In this document: positions 8,839 to 17,313 of the stretch, piece after piece
Numbering within the stretch: the stretch's first letter is position 1
Layout of the letters: each line of letters opens with the position of its first letter
Assembly (NCBI GenBank): GCA_965232285.1
Contig: CBDDPL010000004.1
Span: 2,542,001 to 2,606,000, forward strand
Direction of reading: 5' to 3'
Source: Denitrobaculum sp965232285
Lineage (GTDB): Bacteria; Pseudomonadota; Alphaproteobacteria; Kiloniellales; Kiloniellaceae
DNA length: 64,000 bases
Made by a program: the position numbers and the translations under genes
Notes under the pieces: model-generated
What the model saw: the letters and a program-made list of their open reading frames with translations, nothing else
What the model was told of the DNA's origin: nothing
Database searches by the model: none

Positions 8839-9298
8839 ACTCCGCGTAGGCGAGCGGCAGCGCAGTGGTGTACTTGATCTCTTCCATCGCGAAACTGGAG
8901 CTAACGTCGGTCAGGTCGATCCGCTGTATCAAGCGCTGGTAAAAGGCATCATAAGCGGCGATATCCGGGACGACGACGCGCAGCATATAGTCCACGTCTC
9001 CGCTCATGCGGTAGAACTCGACCACCTCGGGAAAGTTCACCACCGCTTTTGCAAAGTTTTCCAACCATTTGACATCGTGCTTGCTGGTCTTGACGCCGAC
9101 GAAAACCGTCACGCCCAGGTTCAGCTTGTCCCGGTCGAGCAGTGCGACACGGCGGCGGATCACGCCGCTTTCCTCCAGTTGGCGGATGCGGCGCCAGCAA
9201 GGCGTCTTGGAGAGCCCTACCCGCTCCGCGATTTCAGCAACCGCCAGAGCCGAATCTTCCTGCAGGCATTCGAGGATTTTCCGATCTATGGAATTCAC
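8837..9298 (-). CDS. Lrp/AsnC-family transcriptional regulator
   Basis: 153-residue feast/famine regulator, clearly different from the one beside hppD. The AsnC helix-turn-helix at residues 5-55 includes LALAVAEIAERVGLSKTPCWRRI-type features, and the RAM domain has the FYRMSGDVDYMLRV segment. It is divergent from the DUF6356 gene across 140 AT-rich bases that contain the palindrome TATGCGCATA at 9358-9367. Its stop codon falls inside the terminal repeat of the folded element, so the last codon of the gene may have been set by that insertion. Target genes unknown. Confidence 0.93.
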   Translation of the reverse strand: MNSIDRKILECLQEDSALAVAEIAERVGLSKTPCWRRIRQLEESGVIRRRVALLDRDKLNLGVTVFVGVKTSKHDVKWLENFAKAVVNFPEVVEFYRMSGDVDYMLRVVVPDIAAYDAFYQRLIQRIDLTDVSSSFAMEEIKYTTALPLAYAE

Positions 9299-9357
9299 GA
9301 AACTTATTCCTAATTTTTGACCATTTAATAGGACAATATATACTCATAAGTGCGATT

Positions 9358-9367
9358 TATGCGCATA
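9358..9367. promoter_or_regulatory. Short palindrome in the Lrp/DUF6356 divergent region
   Basis: TATGCGCATA lies in the AT-rich 140-bp gap between the leftward Lrp gene and the rightward DUF6356 gene. It is a possible Lrp operator. Only the symmetry is seen; ten bases can be symmetrical by chance. Confidence 0.25.
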
Positions 9368-9438
9368 TTTAGGACCAATTTTCAAGGAAATCGCACTATC
9401 GTTTTATTGAGAGATCGACAAGACAGGCGATAAACAAG

Positions 9439-9699
9439 ATGAAAACGCTTTTCACCGAACACCCGAATTCAGTCAACGAAACCTACGGCGAGCACATGGC
9501 CATGAGCGCCTCCTTCGGCTTCGCCATGCTCTGCGGCGCCTTCGCCGCCCTGGTGCATGCCGTCTTCCCCTTCCTGTTCGAAAAGACCGGCAGCACCATC
9601 ATCACGCGCCTGCATGAGCGTATGGTCACCAACAGAGTCCGGCGCCCCGCCAAGACGGCCGATAAGCCCATCCCGGCGCAACGCCTGGCGGCCGAATAG
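9439..9699 (+). CDS. DUF6356-type small membrane protein
   Basis: 86-residue protein with the pattern I associate with DUF6356: an N-terminal TEHPNSVNETYGEHM segment, one or two hydrophobic helices (about residues 24-52, including CGAFAALVHAVFPFLF), then RLHERMV and a basic tail. Function unknown; likely inner membrane. It is divergent from an Lrp regulator and 81 bp upstream of the glutamine amidotransferase gene, which it may be cotranscribed with. Confidence 0.8.
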   Translation: MKTLFTEHPNSVNETYGEHMAMSASFGFAMLCGAFAALVHAVFPFLFEKTGSTIITRLHERMVTNRVRRPAKTADKPIPAQRLAAE

Positions 9700-9780
9700 T
9701 CCCCCAGTTAACCAAAACGCCACTTCTAAAGGATCTAATAGGCTGCCCCTTTCGTCAGGGATAGCCAAGGATGCCCCGGC

Positions 9781-10545
9781 ATGTGCAGATGGCTGGCCTA
9801 TCGCGGATCTCCGATCTTTCCGGAGGATCTGATCTTCGAGCCCGACAATTCGCTCGCGGCCCAGAGCCTGCATTCCTGCAAGGCCAAGGTCACCGTCAAC
9901 GGCGACGGCTTCGGGCTCGGCTGGTACGGCGAACGCGCCACCCCCGGCGTTTACCGGGAAGTCCTGCCGGCCTGGAGCGACTGTAATCTGCGCAGCCTGG
10001 CGGCCAGCATCCGGACACATCATTTCTTCGCCCACATCCGGGCCTCCACCGGTACAGCGACCTCGCGTCCCAACTGCCACCCCTTCACTCATGGAAAGTG
10101 GCTCTTCATGCACAACGGCCAGATCGGCGACTACGACCGGCTGCGCCGGCGGCTGGAGGCCCTGATCCCGGATGCGCTTTACACCTGCCGACAGGGCTCG
10201 ACCGATAGTGAACTGCTGTTCTATCTGCTGTTTCACTTCGGCCTTGAAGAGGACCCGATGTCGGCCTTGCGTAAGACCTTGGAGGAAGTCGCGCGCACTT
10301 CCAAAGATCTCGACTGCAAGACGGCCTTTCGCTGCACGGCGGCGCTGACCGATGGCCAGACCACCTACGCCATTCGCCACTCGACCGACGATCATCCGCC
10401 CAGCCTCTACTGGCAGGAGACCCGCGATCACACTCTGATCGTTTCCGAACCCCTGGATACGGAGGTCGGCGAGTGGCAACCGGTTCCACCCTCAACCGTC
10501 CTGGTAACCCGTGACGGTCAGAGCACTATGTCCGAGTCACTCTGA
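9781..10545 (+). CDS. Class II glutamine amidotransferase (YafJ-like)
   Basis: 254-residue N-terminal-nucleophile protein. Cys2 immediately follows the initiator methionine (MCRWLAYRG), which fixes the start at 9781 because the cysteine must become the N-terminus. AAGGA lies 9 nt upstream. Other family features are FAHIRASTG, NCHPFTHGKW, FMHNGQIGDY and STDSELLFYLL. The family releases ammonia from glutamine or cleaves gamma-glutamyl bonds (YafJ, EgtC-like). It has no synthase partner next to it, so the acceptor is unknown. Confidence 0.9.
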   Translation: MCRWLAYRGSPIFPEDLIFEPDNSLAAQSLHSCKAKVTVNGDGFGLGWYGERATPGVYREVLPAWSDCNLRSLAASIRTHHFFAHIRASTGTATSRPNCHPFTHGKWLFMHNGQIGDYDRLRRRLEALIPDALYTCRQGSTDSELLFYLLFHFGLEEDPMSALRKTLEEVARTSKDLDCKTAFRCTAALTDGQTTYAIRHSTDDHPPSLYWQETRDHTLIVSEPLDTEVGEWQPVPPSTVLVTRDGQSTMSESL

Positions 10546-10654
10546 CAGCTTCATCCAATTCCTTTGTTTGGCCCATTGGCCTTGCCCTGTTCCCGCTGAA
10601 CGGAGAGACTGCGCGCCACGCCAACCTCTGTCAGTCAAAATCGGGAAAATTTCT

Positions 10655-11416
10655 ATGCAGGAACTGTCGGGTCAGGTCGCCATCGTGACCGGCGCCAGTC
10701 GCGGTATCGGTGAAGCCACAGCGAAGAAGCTCGGCGCGCTCGGCGTAAAAGTCGTGCTCGCAGCCAGGAGCCTCGAACGCTGCGAAGCCATTGCCGCCGA
10801 GATCCGGGCGGCCGGCGGCGACGCCATCGCCATCGCCTGCGATGTCTCCGACTACGCCGCGGTCACGGCCCTGGCAGAGAAAACCCGCCAGAGCTTCGGA
10901 CCAGTCTCGATCCTGGTCAACAACGCCGGCGTGATCGATCCCATCGGCGCGATCCTGGAAAGCACCCCGGAGGACTGGGCCAAAAACATCTCGATCAATC
11001 TGCTGGGCTCTTATCACTGCATCCATGCGACCCTCGTCGATCTTCTCCAGGCCAAAGGCGTCGTGATCAATATCAGTTCCGGCGCGGCGCACACGGCCCT
11101 CGAGGGCTGGAGTTCCTACTGCAGTGCCAAGGCGGGCCTCGCCATGCTCACCAAGGCCACCGCACTGGAATACGCTGAACAAGGCCTGCGTGTTTTCGGC
11201 TTCGGGCCCGGCACTGTCGATACGGAGATGCAGGTCAAGATCCGGGCTTCGGGCATCAACCCGGTCAGTCAGATGACGCGAGCCGATCATGCCCCGGCCG
11301 AAGAACCGGCGCAGGTGATCGCTTATCTCTGCTCCCAGGCCGCCGCCGATCTCTCCGGGAACGAGCTCACGATTCGCGATCCCCTGCTGCGGCAGCGCGC
11401 CGGCCTCAGTTCCTAA
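10655..11416 (+). CDS. Short-chain dehydrogenase/reductase (SDR)
   Basis: 253-residue classical SDR with the cofactor motif TGASRGIGEAT (about residues 12-22), the NNAGV motif and the catalytic S...Y-x-x-x-K set (NISSGAAHTA; YCSAKAG). It probably oxidises or reduces a secondary alcohol with NAD(P)(H). The frame is open further upstream, but the ATG at 10655 gives the usual SDR length. The C-terminus (LTIRDPLLRQRAGLSS) departs from the usual glycine-rich end. It overlaps the convergent M29/NicX-like gene by 4 bp. Confidence 0.9.
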   Translation: MQELSGQVAIVTGASRGIGEATAKKLGALGVKVVLAARSLERCEAIAAEIRAAGGDAIAIACDVSDYAAVTALAEKTRQSFGPVSILVNNAGVIDPIGAILESTPEDWAKNISINLLGSYHCIHATLVDLLQAKGVVINISSGAAHTALEGWSSYCSAKAGLAMLTKATALEYAEQGLRVFGFGPGTVDTEMQVKIRASGINPVSQMTRADHAPAEEPAQVIAYLCSQAAADLSGNELTIRDPLLRQRAGLSS

Positions 11417-12489
11417 ACGCCGACCTCCATGGCCGGCGCCTCAAACAGCGGCACAAGCTCGGGATAGCTCTCCAGGCAAGCCCGGGTCTGCACGAAGCGC
11501 TCGGGATAGAGCCGTCCGTCTTCCCAAAGTGCGGTGCCGTCAATGCGCACCGTCTGATCGAGCACCATCCAGCAGATTTCACCCGGCGCATAGGCCCCAC
11601 AGGTGTGGAAATGCAGCACACGGGGATTGCAGAAAGCCGTGTTCGACCAGCAGTCCGGATCGGCGCCGGCCGCCCGCTCGTAGGCGCAGCCGGGATGGAT
11701 ACCCGCATGCCAGGAATGGACGAAGGACGGATCGATATCGAAGAGACCCGCGACATGTGCGTAGTGCGCTTCCACCCGACGCACGGACTCGGGATCGCCG
11801 GAAAAGCCCGCGATGCGACCCTTCGCGACTTCCGCGAAGACAGGGGTCTCGATCTCGACGAAGGGCGGGTCGTAAGCCTGTGATCCGGTCGGAGTCAGGT
11901 AGCGCGCCAGGGCGACCTTGCCGTCGAACTCACGCGCCTCGACGGGCTGCGGCACCCCCAGCGGAAAGCGGCGGACACCGACGTCCACCGGATTTGCGCG
12001 GGCCTGTTCGGCGATCCCGCCGGTCACGCGGGTCCCGAGCGGACAGGTGATTTCGATCTGCTCGGCGCTCAGGAGAATCCCGTCGATGGCCTTTTTGAAG
12101 GCCGACATGGCTTGGTGGCTGGCGGTACCGAAGTCCGATGCCAGCATCTGGGCATCGCGGATGTAACACATGACCTTCGTCTGGCCCGCCGGTACTTCGG
12201 CGAAGCGGTCCTGATCCCCGATGCGGGCGAAAAAGATACAGTGATCCTGCCCTCCGATCGCCTGCGCCGCTTCGGGGCTCAGCTTCTCGGATGGCGGACC
12301 GACCTCGATGCGTTTGGTCTTCAGGCCAAGGCGCGCCGCTTCGCCTGCCACGGCCTCCGGCGCGGCTTCATCGTACCAGCCCAGCTCGGGCGGCTCGCAG
12401 ACCAGCAGGACCTCGCTGCCCGGCGCGAACGCGCCACAGTGCTGCAGCAGGTTGCGCGCCCCTTCGGCCAGCCGAGCCTGATCCGTCAT
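11413..12489 (-). CDS. M29 aminopeptidase / NicX-like metal-dependent protein
   Basis: 358-residue protein whose overall pattern suggests the M29 (aminopeptidase T) superfamily, which also contains 2,5-dihydroxypyridine 5,6-dioxygenase NicX. Possible metal ligands cluster in the C-terminal third: VHSWHAGIHPG (about residue 265) and VLHFHTCG (about residue 300). The assignment is tentative because I recognise the pattern and not a diagnostic signature. It is the last gene of the leftward operon and overlaps the XRE-cupin regulator by 4 bp (ATGA), indicating coupled translation. The oxygenase and ABC genes of the operon make a catabolic role plausible. Confidence 0.5.
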   Translation of the reverse strand: MTDQARLAEGARNLLQHCGAFAPGSEVLLVCEPPELGWYDEAAPEAVAGEAARLGLKTKRIEVGPPSEKLSPEAAQAIGGQDHCIFFARIGDQDRFAEVPAGQTKVMCYIRDAQMLASDFGTASHQAMSAFKKAIDGILLSAEQIEITCPLGTRVTGGIAEQARANPVDVGVRRFPLGVPQPVEAREFDGKVALARYLTPTGSQAYDPPFVEIETPVFAEVAKGRIAGFSGDPESVRRVEAHYAHVAGLFDIDPSFVHSWHAGIHPGCAYERAAGADPDCWSNTAFCNPRVLHFHTCGAYAPGEICWMVLDQTVRIDGTALWEDGRLYPERFVQTRACLESYPELVPLFEAPAMEVGV

Positions 12490-13079
12490 CGCCGCCGCTC
12501 CGCCTGGACTGTCAAAAAGACAAAGGTCTCGCTCACGACCCTGCGGAAGCCGTGGCTGAGCTCGGAATCGAGACTGAGACTGTCGCCCGCCTTCATGGTC
12601 ATTTCCCGTTCGCCGTAGCGGTAAACGGCTTCGCCCTCCAGCACATAGATGAAGACGACTCCATGCCCGACGTAGATCGGCGGGCGCGCCTTCTGACGAT
12701 GGAGCGTGACCAGTCGCGCCTCGAACTGCAGGTCGCGGCGGATGTGATAGGAGAGATCGACGTACTCGTGACTGTGATCGTCGACGATCCGCGTCGAGCG
12801 CAGACCCTCGCCGCGTTTGACATGGGTGAAGTCGGTGTGGTCCGAGGTCGTCTCGCGAAAAAGGCTGACCAGCGGCACGTTCAGAGTCCGGCTGAGCGCG
12901 TTCAGCGTCGAGATGGAGGGCGAGACCTGCCCGCTCTCGATCCGGCTGACCATCGAGGCTGACACACCGGAGGCCTGCGCCAGGTTGCGGGCCGACATGC
13001 CCTGTTCTTCACGCAGCGCCCGTAGCGCGATGCCGATGGCCAGATCCGTTTCCTCGTTCGGCGGGATCTCTCTCGTCAC
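12486..13079 (-). CDS. XRE-family regulator with C-terminal cupin domain
   Basis: 197-residue regulator with an N-terminal XRE helix-turn-helix (about residues 12-70, including MSARNLAQASGVSASMVSRIE) and a C-terminal cupin (about 110-190). This SutR/PuuR-like architecture usually senses a small metabolite. It is embedded in the operon, 2 bp after the oxygenase stop and 4 bp overlapping the next gene, so it most likely regulates this operon in response to its substrate or product. The ligand is not readable from sequence. Confidence 0.92.
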   Translation of the reverse strand: MTREIPPNEETDLAIGIALRALREEQGMSARNLAQASGVSASMVSRIESGQVSPSISTLNALSRTLNVPLVSLFRETTSDHTDFTHVKRGEGLRSTRIVDDHSHEYVDLSYHIRRDLQFEARLVTLHRQKARPPIYVGHGVVFIYVLEGEAVYRYGEREMTMKAGDSLSLDSELSHGFRRVVSETFVFLTVQAERRR

Positions 13080-13081
13080 GC

Positions 13082-14047
13082 TCAGGCCTTTCGATAGGAA
13101 AAGGCCTTGCCGAAGCGCCAGACCAGATAGTCACCGCAGGTGGTGGCCGGTTCACGTACCTCATGATTGGCGCCGAAGATCTCCCGCGGATCGATCACGG
13201 TCTGCGGATCAGGATCGAAGGCCAGCACCAGCGACAGGCGCTCGCGGCCGGAGGAATTGACCACGCGGTGCGGCGTCGACTTGTAGGCATGGTCGGTCCA
13301 GCGGGCCAGCAGATCCCCGACATTGACGATCAGCGTGCCCTCGATGGGCGGTGCCTCGATCCAATCGCCGTTGATATCCTGGACCTGCAGGCCACCGGTC
13401 GAGTCCTGGCACAGCACCGTCAGAACGCCGAAGTCCGTGTGCGGCCCGACACCGAACTGTTCGCTTCCCATCTCTTCGGGCTGCGGCGGATAGTAGACGA
13501 AGGACGCGCGGCTCAAGGGTTGGGAGGCGCTGCGCAGAAAGAACTCCGGCGCTAGGCCCAAGCCGGCCGCGAAGCCGCGCATAAGGTGGTGCGCCACCTC
13601 ATGGGCCGCCTCGAAATACCGCATAGCCTTGGGCTGCATGTCGGGGAGGAAATCCGGCCAGAGATTCGGTCCCCGCAGGGCATGGTCTTCCGGCGTAACA
13701 CCGTCCTGATCCTGATAACCCCAGATGAAGCTCTCCTTCAGGTCCGCCTTGGCGTCGTCCTGCATCTTCGCCCCGCCCTGCCCGAGCCAGCCGCGATGCC
13801 GCGCCGAGACTTTCACCCTCTCCTTGGCGCTCTCGTCGCTGCGGAAGAAGGACAGGGCCGTTGCGCGCGCCGCCTCGATCACATCGTCCGGAATGCCATG
13901 ACCTTTGATGTAGATGAACCCGAGCCCCGTGCTCGCCGCGTGGAGCGCAGCCCCGATGCCAGCCGGATCGCTGCCGTCACGCAGCGGAGAAATGTCGATC
14001 ACCGGAATCTGGTCACCGTCAAACCGCTTGGCCCGGGCATAGTTCAT
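13082..14047 (-). CDS. Isopenicillin N synthase-like Fe(II)/2-oxoglutarate oxygenase
   Basis: 321-residue oxygenase with the N-terminal DIOX_N region (VIDISPLRDG, GFIYIKGHGI) and the jelly-roll iron site: H203 and D205 (GPHTDFGVL), H260 (STPHRVVN), plus R270-x-S272 for the 2-oxoglutarate carboxylate. All catalytic residues are present, so it should be active. Its place between an AhpD-like protein and an XRE-cupin regulator downstream of an amino-acid-type ABC transporter suggests oxidation of the imported compound. True isopenicillin N synthase activity is unlikely in this context. Confidence 0.9.
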   Translation of the reverse strand: MNYARAKRFDGDQIPVIDISPLRDGSDPAGIGAALHAASTGLGFIYIKGHGIPDDVIEAARATALSFFRSDESAKERVKVSARHRGWLGQGGAKMQDDAKADLKESFIWGYQDQDGVTPEDHALRGPNLWPDFLPDMQPKAMRYFEAAHEVAHHLMRGFAAGLGLAPEFFLRSASQPLSRASFVYYPPQPEEMGSEQFGVGPHTDFGVLTVLCQDSTGGLQVQDINGDWIEAPPIEGTLIVNVGDLLARWTDHAYKSTPHRVVNSSGRERLSLVLAFDPDPQTVIDPREIFGANHEVREPATTCGDYLVWRFGKAFSYRKA

Positions 14048-14110
14048 GGCGCGTTTCCTCCGACTTTGTATGTTGCTTAAAGAAAAATTATTTTATTTTC
14101 ATGCAACATG

Positions 14111-14689
14111 TCAAGTCTTGGCGTAGTAGCCGACGATATCGCCCTCCGTGGTGACCCCCAGACCGTTGAGCAGGCGGTTGACGTAGTTGAAATAGCCGAT
14201 GATCTGGTTGGCTTCGAGGATTTCCCCGTCGTCCACGCCCGCATCCTTCAGCGCCTGGACATCGCCCTCCTCCATAGCACCGGGATTGCGCGTCAGTTTC
14301 TCCGCGTAGCGCAAAAGCGCCAGTTCCCGGCCCTCGAAAGCCTCTTCCGGGCGCCCGGTCTGCAGCGCCGCCTCGATGGCATCGGCCCGCGCCTCGTCCC
14401 CGATCAGATGCCGCGCGTTAGACCAGTGGTTCGCGAGGGAGTAAGGGCAGTCGTTCAGGATCGAAACGTAGGAACTGATGGTTTCCTGCAGCCACATGGG
14501 CAGAGTGTTGGCATCGTCGTGCAGGGCCGCTCGGTAAAGGATGACGTGCCCACGCATGGTGTTGGGCCGCAGCGAATGCACGCGCATGACATTGTCGACG
14601 GTGCCGTGCGGCGTCCGGGCCAACTTCAGCACTTCGAGCAGTTCCTCATCGGCCTCCGCGTCGGAGATCATCTTGATCCAGGCAGACAT
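14111..14689 (-). CDS. AhpD-like / carboxymuconolactone decarboxylase family protein
   Basis: 192-residue helical protein of the peroxidase-related AhpD-like group. The active-site region reads LNDCPYSLANHW; in classic members this is C-x-x-C with a nearby histidine, but here the second cysteine is serine, so disulfide peroxidase chemistry through a CxxC pair is not expected. It lies 15 bp after the ABC permease stop and 63 bp before the oxygenase gene in the same operon. Its role could be removal of a peroxide or reactive intermediate made by the pathway; this is inference. Confidence 0.82.
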   Translation of the reverse strand: MSAWIKMISDAEADEELLEVLKLARTPHGTVDNVMRVHSLRPNTMRGHVILYRAALHDDANTLPMWLQETISSYVSILNDCPYSLANHWSNARHLIGDEARADAIEAALQTGRPEEAFEGRELALLRYAEKLTRNPGAMEEGDVQALKDAGVDDGEILEANQIIGYFNYVNRLLNGLGVTTEGDIVGYYAKT

Positions 14690-14704
14690 CTTTCGGTTTC
14701 TTCC

Positions 14705-15448
14705 TCAGTTGCGTTCGTCGGCCTGCATCCGGCGCTCCAGCCAGCGCACGCCGGCTGAGACGATCAGGATGAGCACCAGGTATTCCAGAACCAGAATGGT
14801 GTAAATCTCGAGCGGACGGTATTCGCTGACCACCAGCTCGTTCGCCTTGCGAGTCAGTTCCTGCATGCCGATCACCGAGACCAGCGAAGACATCTTCAGC
14901 ATATAGACAAGCTGATTGCCCAACGCCGGCAGAATGCGCTTGATCGCCTGCGGCAGGATCACGAAGCGCATGGTGTCGGTGTAGGACAGCGAGATCGAGT
15001 GAGCCGCCTCGTACTGACCCTTGGCGATCGACTGAATACCCGCCCGGAAGATCTCTGCCTCGAAGGCGCTGTCCGACAGCGCCAGCGCGATGACACCGGC
15101 CCAGAACACACTGATGGTCAGGCCCGAAAGCTGCGGCAGGCCATAGTAGACCCAGAGGATCAGCACCAGGATCGGAACCGCCCGCACCAGCTCGACATAG
15201 GTCCGGCTGAAGACCCGCAAGGGCCGCCTGGAGGACAGCCCCGGCAGGGCGATCAGCAAGCCGACGACGATTGAGATGGAGATCGCCGTCAGCGACAGCA
15301 GCACCGTGTAGTAGAGGCCGCTCAAGAGAAATTCGAGGTTCGTCGCGCCGGACTTGGTCGTCGGATCGACCACGTACCAGCCCCACTGGTCGGAGCAGCC
15401 CGACACCAGGGCCATCAGCAGCAGGCAGAGAGCCGTTTTCTTCATCAT
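14705..15448 (-). CDS. Amino-acid-type ABC transporter permease with N-terminal lipobox
   Basis: 247-residue HisM/GlnP-type inner-membrane permease with about five membrane segments and the EAA loop (QYEAAHSISLSYTDTMRFVILPQA is split here around GQYEAAHS and ILPQAIKRILP). The N-terminus is unusual: MKKTALCLLLMALVSGCSD resembles a lipoprotein signal with a VSGC lipobox at residues 16-19 before the first true permease helix. It lies 9 bp after the ATPase stop. Together with the ATPase and the divergent binding protein it forms a polar amino acid or opine-like uptake system. Confidence 0.92.
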   Translation of the reverse strand: MMKKTALCLLLMALVSGCSDQWGWYVVDPTTKSGATNLEFLLSGLYYTVLLSLTAISISIVVGLLIALPGLSSRRPLRVFSRTYVELVRAVPILVLILWVYYGLPQLSGLTISVFWAGVIALALSDSAFEAEIFRAGIQSIAKGQYEAAHSISLSYTDTMRFVILPQAIKRILPALGNQLVYMLKMSSLVSVIGMQELTRKANELVVSEYRPLEIYTILVLEYLVLILIVSAGVRWLERRMQADERN

Positions 15449-15457
15449 CCCTCTCCC

Positions 15458-16207
15458 TTAGTGCTGCAGAATCTGCTGCAGGAACTCCTGGCAGCGCTGG
15501 CTTTTCGGGGCGCTGAAAAAAGCCTCGGGATCAGCCACCTCGACGATCTCGCCGTGGTCCATGAAGACCATCTTGTCGGCCACGCGCCGGGCGAAGCCCA
15601 TCTCGTGAGTCACGCAGATCATGGTCATGCCGCTCTCCGCCAGCACCGTCATCACGTCCAGCACTTCGTTGATCATCTCCGGATCGAGCGCCGAGGTCGG
15701 CTCGTCGAACAGCATGATCTTGGGCTCCATGCAGAGCGAGCGGGCGATCGCCACACGCTGCTGCTGGCCACCGGAAAGCTGCCGCGGATACTTTTCCGCC
15801 TGCTCGGGAATCCGCACGCGCTCCAGATAGCGCAGCGCCAGTTCGCGCGCCTCCGTCTGCGACAGCTTGCGGACCCGCACCGGGCCGAGCATCAGGTTTT
15901 CAAGCACCGTGAGATGCGGGAAGAGATTGAATTGCTGGAACACCATGCCGACGCTGGAGCGGATGGCGTTCAGACTCGCCTTGTCTCCGGTGAGTCGCGT
16001 GCCCTCCACCGTGAGGCTGCCGCCCTGATGATGTTCGAGACCATTGATGCAGCGGATCAGGGTCGATTTCCCCGAACCGGAGGGCCCGCAGATGACGACC
16101 TTTTCCCCCAGGGCCACCTCCAGCGAGATGTTCTTCAGAACCTGAAAGTCACCGAAGAATTTCTCGACGGCTTCGAAACGGATGATTGGTCCGGCGAAGT
16201 CTCCCAC
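15458..16207 (-). CDS. Amino-acid-type ABC transporter ATP-binding protein
   Basis: 249-residue GlnQ/HisP-type ATPase. Visible motifs are Walker A GPSGSGKST, the Q-loop VFQQFNLFPHLTVLEN, the signature LSGGQQQRVAIARS and Walker B IMLFDEPTSALDP. The frame is open to a TTG at 16240, but the GTG at 16207 has AAGGAG 6 nt upstream and is preferred. It is the first gene of the leftward operon, reading from an extended -10 promoter at about 16272-16280. It energises uptake with the adjacent permease. Confidence 0.95.
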   Translation of the reverse strand: MGDFAGPIIRFEAVEKFFGDFQVLKNISLEVALGEKVVICGPSGSGKSTLIRCINGLEHHQGGSLTVEGTRLTGDKASLNAIRSSVGMVFQQFNLFPHLTVLENLMLGPVRVRKLSQTEARELALRYLERVRIPEQAEKYPRQLSGGQQQRVAIARSLCMEPKIMLFDEPTSALDPEMINEVLDVMTVLAESGMTMICVTHEMGFARRVADKMVFMDHGEIVEVADPEAFFSAPKSQRCQEFLQQILQH

Positions 16208-16271
16208 CTCGTTCTCCTTCCCCCTTTTCCAGCCTTTCAAGCCGGAATTTTATCCCCAAAAGTCTAGTCGC

Positions 16272-16280
16272 ATTATAACA
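16272..16280 (-). promoter_or_regulatory. Extended -10 promoter for the leftward ABC/oxygenase operon
   Basis: On the minus strand the sequence TGTTATAAT is a perfect TATAAT hexamer with the TGn extension, about 65 nt upstream of the GTG of the ATPase gene. No good -35 is visible at 16-18 bp, which extended -10 promoters can do without. The 295-bp divergent gap 16208-16502 also has to serve the binding-protein gene. Confidence 0.5.
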
Positions 16281-16502
16281 TCACACGCAATAAATTCATT
16301 TTCTTGCAATTTTTCCGCTTCCAAAGGATGATACCTGCGTGATGCTCCGTAATGCTTTATCCTCCCTGTTTTCGCGCTCGCTGCGGCGGCGTTACTTGAA
16401 ACGAGGGTGAGCAGCACGAAAGCTGTCTGGTTAAATCACACGTGCGCTGAACACCGGGCTCACCAACCTGAAGATGGGGTTCAGGGCGACAGGGAGATAA
16501 AA

Positions 16503-17279
16503 ATGAAACTGATCAAAATGGCTTCTGCAGCCGTCGTGCTGTGTCTGGCGACTACGCAGGTCTATGCGCAGTCGGCTCTCAAGGAAATTCTGAGCGAGGG
16601 GGTGCTCAAGGTCGGGACGACGGGCGACTGGAATCCCATGACCATGAAAGACCCCGCGACAAACAGCTACACCGGTTACGACATTGACGTCATGACCCAA
16701 CTGGCGTCGGACCTCGGTGTCGAGGTGGAGTTCGTGCCCACCGACTGGAAGACGCTGGTCAGCGGCGTGACTGCCGGCAAGTACCACATCACCGGTTCCG
16801 CCTCGATCTCTCCGTCGCGGGCCAAGGCGGCAGGTTACTCCTCCAGCTACTTCGCCCTGGCCACCGTGCCGCTGGTCAACGCCAAGAGCGGCGACAAGTA
16901 CAAGGACTGGGCCGACCTCGATGTCGACGGCGTGACTGTCGCCGCGACGCTCGGCACGACTCAGGAGAAGCAGGTCAAGCAGTTCTTCCCCAACGCCAGC
17001 CACCGCATCGTCGAAGCCCCGGCGCGTGACTTCCAGGAAGTGCTGGCCGGCCGCGCCGATGCGCACATCACCTCGAACGTGGAAGCCTTCAAGCTGGTCG
17101 AGAAGTACGCGGACCTGAAGATCGTCCCTGTCTCGGCGCCGCGGGCCCGGACCCCGATCGCCATGCTGCTGCCGCAGGGTGACCAGGTCTGGATCAACTA
17201 CGTCAACACCTGGATATCCCTGAAAAAGGAAAACGGCTTCTTCGATGAACTCGGCAAGAAATGGCGTCTGACCGAGTAA
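16503..17279 (+). CDS. Amino-acid-type ABC transporter substrate-binding protein
   Basis: 258-residue periplasmic family-3 binding protein. It has a signal peptide (about residues 1-21, MKLIKMASAAVVLCLATTQVYA) and mature motifs LKVGTTGDWNPM, GYDIDVM and GTTQEKQV. The pattern is close to cyclohexadienyl-dehydratase-like binding proteins. Start at 16503 has AGGGAGAT 6 nt upstream. It is divergent from its ATPase and permease and followed by a strong terminator, so it is probably made in excess as a separate transcript. Ligand unknown. Confidence 0.93.
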   Translation: MKLIKMASAAVVLCLATTQVYAQSALKEILSEGVLKVGTTGDWNPMTMKDPATNSYTGYDIDVMTQLASDLGVEVEFVPTDWKTLVSGVTAGKYHITGSASISPSRAKAAGYSSSYFALATVPLVNAKSGDKYKDWADLDVDGVTVAATLGTTQEKQVKQFFPNASHRIVEAPARDFQEVLAGRADAHITSNVEAFKLVEKYADLKIVPVSAPRARTPIAMLLPQGDQVWINYVNTWISLKKENGFFDELGKKWRLTE

Positions 17280-17285
17280 CGGAAC

Positions 17286-17310
17286 AAGGGGGCTTCGGCC
17301 CCCTTTTCTT
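17286..17310 (+). terminator. Rho-independent terminator after the binding-protein gene
   Basis: Stem AAGGGGG (17286-17292), loop CTTCGG, then CCCCCTT running into TTTTCTT, starting 7 bp after the binding-protein stop. It is a textbook intrinsic terminator. The GST gene starts only 4 bp beyond it, so that gene needs read-through or its own start within the stem. Confidence 0.85.
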
Positions 17311-17313
17311 CTC

